In this document: positions 8,305-16,653 of the stretch, piece after piece
Position numbering within the stretch: the first letter of the stretch is position 1
How the letters are laid out: every line of letters starts with the position of its first letter
Source of the DNA: Rheinheimera faecalis
GTDB lineage: Bacteria; Pseudomonadota; Gammaproteobacteria; Enterobacterales; Alteromonadaceae
NCBI RefSeq assembly: GCF_021290965.1
Contig: NZ_JAJOYT010000012.1
Span: 62,001 to 126,000, forward strand
Direction of reading: 5' to 3'
Length of the DNA: 64,000 nucleotides
Program-made: the position numbers and the translations under genes
Notes under the pieces: model-generated
The model's database searches: none
What the model was told of the DNA's origin: nothing
Seen by the model: the letters and a program-made list of their open reading frames with translations, nothing else

Positions 8305-10218
8305 ATGCTTCAGCGCTACAACTCAGAAAAACGGACCACACAGCCTGATTTATCTCCAACTCAGTTCTGGGTTTCAATTTTATTATTTGCCAGTCTGGTG
8401 CTCCTCAGCTTTCTGCTGTTTGAACAACAAATTCTGTTCTGGTTTACCGAATTAGGCCAGATGAATACAGACAATCCTTATACCTTGCTTGCATTTGCAC
8501 TGATCCTGGTGTCGATATTGGCGCTGGATGTATTGTTGCCGGTGCCATCCAGCATGGTGGGTTTGGCCGCTGTCGCTTTGCTGGGGCCTGTAGTGGGCAG
8601 TCTGGTGATTTTTTCTGGCCTGACTCTGGGCTGTATTCTGGGTTATCTGCTCGGCGCAGGTTATTTCCGCCTTATAAGCAGGGTCTGGATCAGCCCTGCG
8701 GAAAAAAACAAAGCCAGCAAGATGAAGTCTAATCTCGGAGCTACAGCTTTGGTATTGCTCAGAGGTGTGCCAGTACTGGCAGAAACCTCAGTACTTGCAG
8801 CTGGTATGCAAGCTTACCCTGTACGGCAATTTTTACTGCTGACTATGCTGGCCAATTGTGGATTGGCAGTAGCTTACGGTTATATAGGCACTGTGCTCTC
8901 TGGCAAGGAGGCGTTTTGGCTGATTGTGATATCCGCCATGGTGCTACCCGGATTACTGATGCTGGGTTCATGGTTATGGTCCAAAAGAACAAAGAGTTTA
9001 ACCCCTCCGACCACTGCTGTAGCGCAGGACTTAACAGCGCAGTTTGAGATCAGCTATCAGTTTCCGGTGATTTTCAGTGAGCAGATTTTTTCCCCCGCTA
9101 ACCCAACTTTACTCGAATTACTGCATCCACAGTCCACAGTGGCCACTCCCGCCACTAAGGTTTTGCTGTTTGCTGACGCCAGTCTGTTGCAGGCCAATCC
9201 GGATTTAGCCAAAGACATTCAGCGCTATTTTGCCTTTCATCAACAGGAATTATTGCTGCTGGCCGAGCCTGTCGCACTAGTTGCAGGTGAACAGGCCAAA
9301 CAGCAAGCTGTGTTGGACCAGCTGTATCAGCAGTTGCTGCACCATGGCATAGACAGACACAGTTGGGTGTTAGCGCTGGGTGGCGGAGCCACTTTGGATA
9401 CTGTGGGTTACGCCTGCGCAACCTTTCACCGGGGCATACGTTTAGCGCGGCTCCCAACCACAGTGCTGGCACAAAACGATGCAGGTATTGGGGTTAAAAA
9501 CGGTATTAACGCCTTTGGCCACAAAAACTTATTAGGCAGCTTCTGCCCTCCTCATGCTGTGATTAATGATTTTTCACTGCTGAAGTTTTTACCCCAGCGG
9601 GACCGTATTGCAGGTCTGGCGGAAGCTATCAAAGTAGCGGCTATTAAAGACGCAGAATTTTTCTGCTGGCTGGAACAGCATCAACAGGAACTGCGTTTAT
9701 TTGCGCCAGAAGCCAGCAAATACGCTATTTATCGCTGTGCACAACTGCATCTGGAAAAAATCACCCAAGGTGGCGATCCATTTGAGCGCGGCAATGGCCG
9801 GCCATTGGACTATGGTCACTGGTCAGCTCATAAACTGGAAAATTTATCCCACTACAGAGTGCGGCATGGCGAAGCCGTTGCTATTGGTATGGTTTTGGAT
9901 GCTTTGTATGCAGTGCAACTGGGCTGGCTCAGTCAAAGCGAAGCGCTGCGGCTGATTCAGTTGATCAGGCAACTTGGATTCAGTTTATGGCAACCTGAAC
10001 TGGCCGCCACAGACACAGAAGGCATGCCACTGATCCTCGCAGGTCTGGAAGAATTCAGACAACATTTGGGCGGCGAGCTGTCCATCCCACTGCTCACTCA
10101 TCTTGGTGCTTATCAGAATGTCAGCGAAATTCAGCTGCCGCTGATGCAACAAGCGCTGGCGCAACTGGCAGAGCTTGGACAACAACCAGACACTCAATGG
10201 CAGTGGTGCACGTTATGA
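8305..10218 (+). CDS. eboD: VTT-domain membrane protein fused to EboD-like sugar phosphate cyclase
   Basis: 637 residues in two parts. Residues 1-230 are hydrophobic with about six membrane segments and look like a VTT/SNARE-associated (DedA-like) domain. Residues about 290-637 are a dehydroquinate-synthase-fold cyclase: GGGATLD near 358, RLPTTVLAQNDAGIGVKNGIN, GLAEAIKVA, and RHGEAVAIG near 522. In ebo clusters EboD is the stand-alone DHQS/2-epi-5-epi-valiolone-synthase-like enzyme, probably acting on a sugar phosphate. The fusion would tether it to the inner membrane. It is the first gene of the operon; the next gene starts inside its stop codon (ATGA). Fusion to VTT is unusual to my knowledge. 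Substrate unknown. Confidence 0.85.
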   Translation: MLQRYNSEKRTTQPDLSPTQFWVSILLFASLVLLSFLLFEQQILFWFTELGQMNTDNPYTLLAFALILVSILALDVLLPVPSSMVGLAAVALLGPVVGSLVIFSGLTLGCILGYLLGAGYFRLISRVWISPAEKNKASKMKSNLGATALVLLRGVPVLAETSVLAAGMQAYPVRQFLLLTMLANCGLAVAYGYIGTVLSGKEAFWLIVISAMVLPGLLMLGSWLWSKRTKSLTPPTTAVAQDLTAQFEISYQFPVIFSEQIFSPANPTLLELLHPQSTVATPATKVLLFADASLLQANPDLAKDIQRYFAFHQQELLLLAEPVALVAGEQAKQQAVLDQLYQQLLHHGIDRHSWVLALGGGATLDTVGYACATFHRGIRLARLPTTVLAQNDAGIGVKNGINAFGHKNLLGSFCPPHAVINDFSLLKFLPQRDRIAGLAEAIKVAAIKDAEFFCWLEQHQQELRLFAPEASKYAIYRCAQLHLEKITQGGDPFERGNGRPLDYGHWSAHKLENLSHYRVRHGEAVAIGMVLDALYAVQLGWLSQSEALRLIQLIRQLGFSLWQPELAATDTEGMPLILAGLEEFRQHLGGELSIPLLTHLGAYQNVSEIQLPLMQQALAQLAELGQQPDTQWQWCTL

Positions 10219-11120
10219 GTGGCAGCATGAAAGTCTGGCTGGATTTAGGCCGGGTCTCCAACTTGCCCAGTGTCTGGACCAATGTACTGGCGGCAGCCCT
10301 GCTGGCAAGTGCGGGGCAAAATTATACGAACTGGGACTGGTCTTTCAGCACAACCACTCTGTTGCCTGGCGCTATGCTGGCGTTATCTCTGATGTATCTG
10401 GGCGGCATGCTGCTGAATGATGTGGTGGATGCTGATTGGGACAGGCAACATCAAAATCCACGACCTATTAATCAGGGCCGGATCAGCCAACATCTGGTGC
10501 AAAAAGCCGCAATTTTTTGTCTTGCCAGTGCTGTGGCTCTGATCCTTGGACTGGCCTGGTTGAAAGCTGGCACAGCTCATCTGTGGTCAAATCTTGCAGC
10601 GGCCTTGTTTTTACTGCTGGTGATTTGTGGCTACAACCTCTGGCATAAAAAATTCCGCCACAGCGTCTGGCTGATGGGCTTGTGTCGTTTTGGCGTCTAT
10701 CTGGTGGCCGCTACTTTACTGGCAGCTCCTGATCCTCAGCTGTTGCTGGCAGGAGCCGTGTTAGCTGGTTTTATTGCCGGTGTGACCTACCTGGCGCAAC
10801 AAGAACATCTGAATCAACTGCATCAGCGCTGGCCTGTACTGCTGCTGTTTTCTCCTTTGTTGCTGGCACTACAGCAGCCACAACAACCGTTGTTCTGGGT
10901 GTTGCTGCTGTTTTTCAGCCTATGGCTCCTATGGAGCACCAGCCATTATTTAAAAGCAGAGCAGCTTAGAGTCCGCCCTCTGATCGGACTGCTGCTGGCC
11001 AGTATTCCACTACTGGATGCTTTGGTACTGGCCAGCATAGGCCAATGGCAGGCCAGTTTGTTTTGTGTCGTTGTTTTCCTGCTGTTGCCACGATTCCAGC
11101 TATGGGTAAGGGCCAGTTAA
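10215..11120 (+). CDS. eboC: EboC, UbiA-like prenyltransferase
   Basis: 301 residues from the ATG at 10215, which overlaps the upstream stop as ATGA; an upstream in-frame ATG at 10197 is less likely. The start MKVWLDLGRVSNLPSVWTNV fits UbiA-superfamily proteins of ebo clusters. The first Asp-rich motif is NDVVDADWDRQHQNPRP near residue 75, followed by several membrane helices. These intramembrane enzymes transfer isoprenoid chains to aromatic or sugar-like acceptors. The equivalent second Asp motif is weak (LNQLHQR region), which may reflect the EboC subclass. Its substrate may be the EboD product; this is inference. Confidence 0.88.
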   Translation: MSGSMKVWLDLGRVSNLPSVWTNVLAAALLASAGQNYTNWDWSFSTTTLLPGAMLALSLMYLGGMLLNDVVDADWDRQHQNPRPINQGRISQHLVQKAAIFCLASAVALILGLAWLKAGTAHLWSNLAAALFLLLVICGYNLWHKKFRHSVWLMGLCRFGVYLVAATLLAAPDPQLLLAGAVLAGFIAGVTYLAQQEHLNQLHQRWPVLLLFSPLLLALQQPQQPLFWVLLLFFSLWLLWSTSHYLKAEQLRVRPLIGLLLASIPLLDALVLASIGQWQASLFCVVVFLLLPRFQLWVRAS

Positions 11121-11152
11121 ATGCACCAGAGCAACGATAGAGAGCAACTCAG

Positions 11153-11947
11153 ATGCTGATCCTGAACAGCCAACAAACTCAACAGTTGCATGCTGAAGTC
11201 AATGCAGAGCTTTCGGTCTCTGCCAGCGATTGGCTACAGCAACAAGTGCAGCACATCACTGCAACACAAGCAAAATCCGAAGCCCTGTTGCTTGCCAGCG
11301 CACAAACCAGACGCCAACTTGGCAACTCTTCTGTCCACAGTTTTTTACCGGGTGAATGGACTTTAACTCAGCTAGCCAGAGTGCTGCTGCTGGCGCAGGC
11401 CCTGCATACCCATCCTCTGTCTGAACGTGAACAGCTATTCCGGCAGGTATTTCGCAGCTCAGACGATGATGAAAAAATCTGCTGGCTCAAAGCTCTGAGC
11501 TTTTTTGATGCCAATGGCTTAGTGCTGGATCTGGCGTTGCAGGCAGGACGCACCAATAACAGCCTGGTGTTTTCCGCTATTGCGCTTAGCAATAATTATC
11601 CGGCCCATCATTATGAGCCTCATGCTTTTCATCAGTTGGTACTCAAAGCTTTGTTTATGGATTTGGATATCAGAGCCATAGCAGGACTGAAAGAACGGCT
11701 GGATAAGGATTTAAGCCGCTTAGCTTTTGAGCTGGTTGCAGAACGGCTGGCCGCTGGCCGTAACCCACCTGCCACCATAGCTTTTGCCATTCTGTTTGTG
11801 CATCTGGACAGCAGACAACGACAACTTATTAGCCAGTTTTTAACCAGTTCAACCCATCAGCATTTCTGGCGCCAGGCCGCGCAACAACAAGGGGTTGACC
11901 AGCTCCCACTTTTTCAATTTACCCAACAAGGACCAGATTTATGCTGA
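11153..11947 (+). CDS. eboA: EboA-domain protein
   Basis: 264 residues, all-helical in appearance. The central segment DDDEKICWLKALSFF, then NNYPAHHYEPHAFHQLVLKALF and GLKERLDKDLSRLAFELVAERLAAGR, is the typical EboA pattern. Biochemical function unknown; EboA is required with EboB and EboC for periplasmic export of the scytonemin precursor in cyanobacteria (established knowledge). It overlaps eboB by seven bases. Confidence 0.9.
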   Translation: MLILNSQQTQQLHAEVNAELSVSASDWLQQQVQHITATQAKSEALLLASAQTRRQLGNSSVHSFLPGEWTLTQLARVLLLAQALHTHPLSEREQLFRQVFRSSDDDEKICWLKALSFFDANGLVLDLALQAGRTNNSLVFSAIALSNNYPAHHYEPHAFHQLVLKALFMDLDIRAIAGLKERLDKDLSRLAFELVAERLAAGRNPPATIAFAILFVHLDSRQRQLISQFLTSSTHQHFWRQAAQQQGVDQLPLFQFTQQGPDLC

Positions 11948-12837
11948 AGTTTTTCGATCCTCATATCCATATGGTATCCAGAACCACAGATGACTATCAG
12001 AATATGGCTGCAGCTGGTATTACCGGTGTGATTGAACCCGCCTTCTGGCAAGGCCAGGCGCGCACTTCTGTCGGCAGTTTTATTGATTATTTTGACACCC
12101 TGCTCGGCTGGGAAAGATTCCGTGCCAGCCAGTTTGGTATTCATCACTTTTGCACTATGGGTTTAAATCCTAAAGAAGCCAACGACTTATCGCTGGCGGA
12201 AGAAGTGCTGGCATTGTTGCCCCGTTATCTGCAAAAAGACGGTGTACTGGCCGTAGGTGAAATAGGTTATGACGACATTACCCCCGAAGAAGACAGATTT
12301 TTAGCAGCCCAGCTGGAGCTGGCCAGAATTCATAATCTGCCTGTGTTGGTGCATACCCCACACCGAGACAAAATTGGCGGCACCAAACGTACGCTGGCGG
12401 TGATCCGCGAAGTGGGTATAGCTGAACATATGGTGGTGATTGACCACCTCAACGAGCTGACCTTACCGCTGGTGCTCGACACCAACTGCTGGCGTGGTCA
12501 CTCCATTTATCCCAATACCAAAATGTCTGAGCAACGTATGGTGGCGTTGCTGAAGCAATATGGTACAGAACAAATGATCGTCAACAGCGCCGCCGACTGG
12601 GGGATCAGCGATCCACTGAAAGTACCAAAAACCGGGCAGGCCATGCTGGACGCGGGTTTTACAGAGCAGCAGGTTGAACTGGTGCTGTTTCACAATCCAG
12701 TGGATTTTTTTGCACAAAGTGGCCGGCTGGATAAACAGCTGGTCAGCAGTCCTTTGCGTATTGACCAAAGTCAGCAATGGCAGGAGAACTCCGCGCTGCG
12801 TGGCCAGGAACCCATCATAGAAAGAACAAACAAATGA
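11941..12837 (+). CDS. eboB: EboB, TatD-like metal-dependent hydrolase
   Basis: 298 residues, amidohydrolase/TatD fold. Metal ligands are visible as FDPHIHMVSRT (residues 4-14), GEIGYDD near 101, VHTPH near 138, and VVIDHLNE near 165. The opening segment is characteristic of ebo-cluster TatD proteins rather than DNase TatD. Cytoplasmic hydrolase; substrate unknown. Its start lies within the last codons of eboA and its stop overlaps the start of eboE (ATGA). Confidence 0.9.
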   Translation: MLKFFDPHIHMVSRTTDDYQNMAAAGITGVIEPAFWQGQARTSVGSFIDYFDTLLGWERFRASQFGIHHFCTMGLNPKEANDLSLAEEVLALLPRYLQKDGVLAVGEIGYDDITPEEDRFLAAQLELARIHNLPVLVHTPHRDKIGGTKRTLAVIREVGIAEHMVVIDHLNELTLPLVLDTNCWRGHSIYPNTKMSEQRMVALLKQYGTEQMIVNSAADWGISDPLKVPKTGQAMLDAGFTEQQVELVLFHNPVDFFAQSGRLDKQLVSSPLRIDQSQQWQENSALRGQEPIIERTNK

Positions 12838-14066
12838 GTGGACAGGCTTCCTCGTTCTGGCAGCCCGGCGAACTGGGTTATTGCAGCAATGTGCATGCTG
12901 GCGAAAGCCTGACTGAAGTCATTGCCAACTTCAGCCGTTTTATCGCGCTTGTGCGGCAGCAACAACAACTGGAGCAGCTGGATTCAGGTTTGTGGCTCAG
13001 TGCAGCAGCTGCCGCTGAATTACAGCAACCCGCGGCATTGTTGTTGTTTCAACAGCAACTTAAGCAGCATGCCATTCGATTAACCTCACTCAATGGTTTT
13101 CCTTTTGGCAACTTTCATCAGGCGAAAGTAAAAACCAGTGCTTATTTGCCGGATTGGTCTGAACCAGAGCGTCTGCACTACAGCAAACAACTAGCTGCTA
13201 TTCTGGCCAGTTGCCTGCCGGATGACTGCGAGCGAGGTGTTATTTCCACTGTGCCTTTGGGTTATCAGGCACACTGGACTGCAGAAAAACAGCAACAGGC
13301 AGAGCAACAGTTGCTGCAACTGACCCACTATCTGGCTGAATTAAAAGCCACTACAGGCAAACACATTTTGTTTTGCCTGGAAATGGAGCCTGATTGTGTG
13401 CTGCAGACAACAGCTCAAAGCCTGGAGTTTTTCCGTCATTGGCAACAGCTTGACCCCAATCAAGAGTTTTTAGGCTTATGTTTTGATGTCTGTCATCAGG
13501 CCGTATTGCATGAAAACTGCTACCAGTCACTGACAAAACTGCATGGCTCTGGTATTCCAATCGGCAAAATTCAGCTGTCCAGTGCGCTGGTGTTGAAACT
13601 GGACAAACTGAACTGGGCCAGACGCTCAGAAGTGCTGGCATTGCTGGCCGATTTTGCCGAATCCACTTATCTGCATCAGGCCAAAGCTTTGTCAGCTGAA
13701 GGCCAGTTACAACACTGGGCCGACTTACCTGAAGCCTTGTGGCGGCCTGATCAATGGCTGGAACAGTACAAAGAATTGAGGGTGCATTTTCATTTGCCGC
13801 TGTTTCATCAGCAATTGCTGTTGCCCGAACTTTGTGGCACCCAAGCCGCGTTACAACAATGTTTTGATTTTCTGCGGGATCACAAAGACTGCCATCCAGT
13901 GCTGGAAGTGGAGACTTACAGCTGGAACGTATTACCCCAAGCCTTAAGGCCTGATGGAGATGCAGCTTTAATTGCTGGCATAGCGCAGGAGCTGAGTTGG
14001 GTCTGGCAACAACTGCAACAACGCCAATTGCTGCAACTGCCTAAAGGACTCAGCCATGTCAGCTAA
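12834..14066 (+). CDS. eboE: EboE, xylose-isomerase-like TIM-barrel metabolite traffic protein
   Basis: 410 residues from the ATG at 12834, which forms an ATGA overlap with eboB; the longer in-frame extension is rejected. The N-terminus ELGYCSNVHAGESLTEV and the downstream NGFPFGNFH and KHILFCLEMEPDCVL segments match EboE proteins, which have an AP-endonuclease-2/xylose isomerase TIM barrel. LCFDVCHQAV and the C-terminal LEVETYSWNVLP may supply metal ligands. Role in the pathway unknown. The next gene starts 11 bases before its end. Confidence 0.9.
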   Translation: MSGQASSFWQPGELGYCSNVHAGESLTEVIANFSRFIALVRQQQQLEQLDSGLWLSAAAAAELQQPAALLLFQQQLKQHAIRLTSLNGFPFGNFHQAKVKTSAYLPDWSEPERLHYSKQLAAILASCLPDDCERGVISTVPLGYQAHWTAEKQQQAEQQLLQLTHYLAELKATTGKHILFCLEMEPDCVLQTTAQSLEFFRHWQQLDPNQEFLGLCFDVCHQAVLHENCYQSLTKLHGSGIPIGKIQLSSALVLKLDKLNWARRSEVLALLADFAESTYLHQAKALSAEGQLQHWADLPEALWRPDQWLEQYKELRVHFHLPLFHQQLLLPELCGTQAALQQCFDFLRDHKDCHPVLEVETYSWNVLPQALRPDGDAALIAGIAQELSWVWQQLQQRQLLQLPKGLSHVS

Positions 14067-15501
14067 ACCCAATCGGCTATCGCGCCAACCTTTAATAGTG
14101 GTTAATGTTGTGGCCTTAACTCCGGCTTTGCTGGGGGAACATAGCCCAAGGCTGAATCAGCTGATAGCACAAGGCGAGAGTTGTGCTTTAGAAGGCGTAT
14201 TTCCGGCGCTGACCACCACAGCTCAGGCCAGTATGCTGACAGGTTTGCCGCCTGCCAAGCACGGCATAGTAGGCAACGGCTGGTATTTTCGCGATCAGGC
14301 TGAAGTGCGCTTCTGGTTACAACCGAACAGCCTGATGCAAGGTGAAAAAGTCTGGCAGGAACTGAAAAAGAACATCCCGGATTTTCGCTGCTCACAACTG
14401 TTCTGGTGGTACAACATGTACGCCGATATCAGCGCAGCCATTACACCAAGGCCCCACTATCCGGCTGATGGCCGTAAGGTGTTTGGCCTCTATTCAGAAC
14501 CCGCTTCTTTGCAGCAGTTTGTCGAAAAAAAGCATGGAGCCTTTCCATTCCAGCACTTTTGGGGACCCGCAGCTGGTATAGCCTCAAGTCGCTGGATAGT
14601 GGACTGTGCCATCAGTGAATTTTCGTTAAACCAGCCAGATTTACAGCTGGTATACCTGCCCCATCTGGATTACAACCTGCAACGACTGGGCCCTGATGAT
14701 CCTTCAATTAAGGAGGATGTGCGGGCAATAGACACCGAAATAGGCCGGTTGATCGACTTTGCACAAAGTCAGGGGGCGGCTTTGATGCTGCTGTCTGAAT
14801 ACGGCATAGAGCCAGTGCAACAATCTGTATCACTGAACCGTATATTACGGGCTGAAGGCCTGTTGCAGGTGCGCCAGTCTTTGCACTGGGAATTATTAGA
14901 TCCGGGGGCCAGCCAGGCTTTTGCCGTAGCCGACCATCAGATTGCTCATATTTACCTGAAATCCCCCAGGGACGCTGGAAAAGTAAAAGCTTTGCTGGAG
15001 CAAGTACCCGGAGTTGAGCGGGTATTGGATCAATCGGAACAGCAGGAACTGCAAATAGGCCATAGCCGTAGCGGTGATCTGATCGCGGTCGCTCAGGCTG
15101 GTTACTGGTTTGATTATTACTATTGGTTTGACGACAACAAAGCGCCAGACTTTGCCCGCACTGTCGATATTCACCGCAAACCAGGTTATGACCCGCTGGA
15201 ACTCTTTATTGACCCTGATATTCGGTTTCCAAAACTGCGGGTACTGCAGCGTTTGTTGAAGAAAAAGCTGGGGTTTCGTATCTATATGGACCTGATCCCA
15301 CTGGACACCAGTCTGGTCAAAGGCAGCCATGGCCGCCCTGCCAGCTCTGCCTTTACAGGCCCTATGTTGATCCAGAGTAACAAAACCGGCCTTGCGGCCA
15401 GCCTACCTATGACAGCAGTAAAACAACTGATCCTACAGCATTTTTTAGGATGCCCTCGCGAACAAAAAAAGCCATCTAAGGAGATTTTATGTGGAGAATA
15501 G
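14056..15501 (+). CDS. eboF: EboF-like alkaline-phosphatase superfamily enzyme
   Basis: 481 residues of the nucleotide pyrophosphatase/phosphodiesterase type. The metal-binding N-terminus VVNVVALTPALLG is atypical because the usual DG(L/V)R is degenerate. The nucleophile region is PALTTTAQASMLTGLPPAKHGIVGNGW near residues 52-80, with further sites YLPHLDYNLQ (Asp and His), LLSEYGIEP and KGSHGRP near the C-terminus. It probably removes phosphate or a nucleotide from a small molecule. No signal peptide, so cytoplasmic. The following gene begins 13 bases before its stop with its own Shine-Dalgarno AAGGAG. Confidence 0.85.
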   Translation: MSAKPNRLSRQPLIVVNVVALTPALLGEHSPRLNQLIAQGESCALEGVFPALTTTAQASMLTGLPPAKHGIVGNGWYFRDQAEVRFWLQPNSLMQGEKVWQELKKNIPDFRCSQLFWWYNMYADISAAITPRPHYPADGRKVFGLYSEPASLQQFVEKKHGAFPFQHFWGPAAGIASSRWIVDCAISEFSLNQPDLQLVYLPHLDYNLQRLGPDDPSIKEDVRAIDTEIGRLIDFAQSQGAALMLLSEYGIEPVQQSVSLNRILRAEGLLQVRQSLHWELLDPGASQAFAVADHQIAHIYLKSPRDAGKVKALLEQVPGVERVLDQSEQQELQIGHSRSGDLIAVAQAGYWFDYYYWFDDNKAPDFARTVDIHRKPGYDPLELFIDPDIRFPKLRVLQRLLKKKLGFRIYMDLIPLDTSLVKGSHGRPASSAFTGPMLIQSNKTGLAASLPMTAVKQLILQHFLGCPREQKKPSKEILCGE

Positions 15502-16643
15502 TAGCTATTTTTCTGCTGGCATTAGCGCCCGCTGCTTGTCAGGCTCAAAGCCAGCAAAGCCGTTTTGACTGCAATAATTTTTTTAACTACGGCACTTCAG
15601 CTTCTGCGACTTTGCAGCAATTTAATACCAGCCCTGAAACCATGGCCTGGAACTGGTTTACCTGCCTGAACCAGCCCGCTGACGCTTATGGTCTGAACAG
15701 AGTCTGGGAGTTACTCAAACCTACAGATCAGGTGTATTTACCCAATGGTGCTGTGCCTTTGCCTTATGACCAAAGAGAACCTACACCAGCTGCAGTGCTG
15801 GCTCAGGCCAACACTTTAGGCATGGACCCACGCAAAGTGTTCCATAACCTCGACAGTATCCAACAGGTGGACGGTTTAGTGCTGGAAATGGGTGGCGCTG
15901 TGCCGCCGGAGCAGCAAGGGCGGCCAGTACGTTTTCAGTTATTGATGGGCAGTGATACCTTTAACTACATCAACGCGCAGAAGGTATACAACGTCAACGG
16001 CCAGGCGGCTTTGACCAGTGATCTGAATTTCCCTAACACCGCATGGGAGCTGAAAACCTCCTGGATCTGGATTGGCACCAATCAGACCTTTATGAACCTG
16101 TTGCAGTCGGACGGTTACTACACAGTGCAGGCCTATTATCTGCAAAATGGCGTGTATCAGGTGGGTTATGCCGCCTTAAGTGGTATGCATGTGATCAATA
16201 AGCTGACACCGGATTGGGTCTGGACCAGCTTCGAGAATATTAATAACAGCAAATACACTGTCACCAACGCTATTCCGCCAACCCCTATGCATAACACAAC
16301 GGGCCCCACGCCCGCAGCTGTGCCGGTTAATACCGCTTTTCAGACGAACCCGGTTTACCTGCCTTTAGCCAAATACGAATTGATCGGCGTGCAGCATCAG
16401 TTTAATCAGCAACCTGTGTTGCTGGCGAACTCTCAGCTGGAATCAGCATTCCAGAGTCAGTCCTCCTGCATCGCCTGTCATAGCACAGCAGCTTACTCCA
16501 AAACCAAAGGCTACTTTAACTTCGCGCTGGCTCAGCAAGGCGGCATTGTTTATCCCACCACAGCCTTACCGGATTCAGCTTTTGTTGGCTACAACAAGCT
16601 GGATTTTGTCTGGTCACTAAAACGCGCCCAATGGCAACGTTAA
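15489..16643 (+). CDS. Secreted protein with single CxxCH heme-type motif, copy 1
   Basis: 384 residues. A signal peptide (residues 1-19, ending AACQA) indicates export. Near the C-terminus is one CxxCH motif (SCIACHS, about residues 327-331), the covalent heme attachment site of c-type cytochromes, although the rest of the chain is not a recognisable cytochrome domain. The early segment ETMAWNWFTCLNQPA, the NRVWELLKP that follows, and ELKTSWIWIG recur in modified form in the gene at 20038 (SWQMFIALNWPA, VVWQTYKDV, EVKASWRML), so the two are paralogs. It is paired with the downstream VioB-N-like gene at a ten-base gap. Role unknown; a periplasmic redox partner is a reasonable guess. Confidence 0.7.
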   Translation: MWRIVAIFLLALAPAACQAQSQQSRFDCNNFFNYGTSASATLQQFNTSPETMAWNWFTCLNQPADAYGLNRVWELLKPTDQVYLPNGAVPLPYDQREPTPAAVLAQANTLGMDPRKVFHNLDSIQQVDGLVLEMGGAVPPEQQGRPVRFQLLMGSDTFNYINAQKVYNVNGQAALTSDLNFPNTAWELKTSWIWIGTNQTFMNLLQSDGYYTVQAYYLQNGVYQVGYAALSGMHVINKLTPDWVWTSFENINNSKYTVTNAIPPTPMHNTTGPTPAAVPVNTAFQTNPVYLPLAKYELIGVQHQFNQQPVLLANSQLESAFQSQSSCIACHSTAAYSKTKGYFNFALAQQGGIVYPTTALPDSAFVGYNKLDFVWSLKRAQWQR

Positions 16644-16653
16644 GGAGAACATC

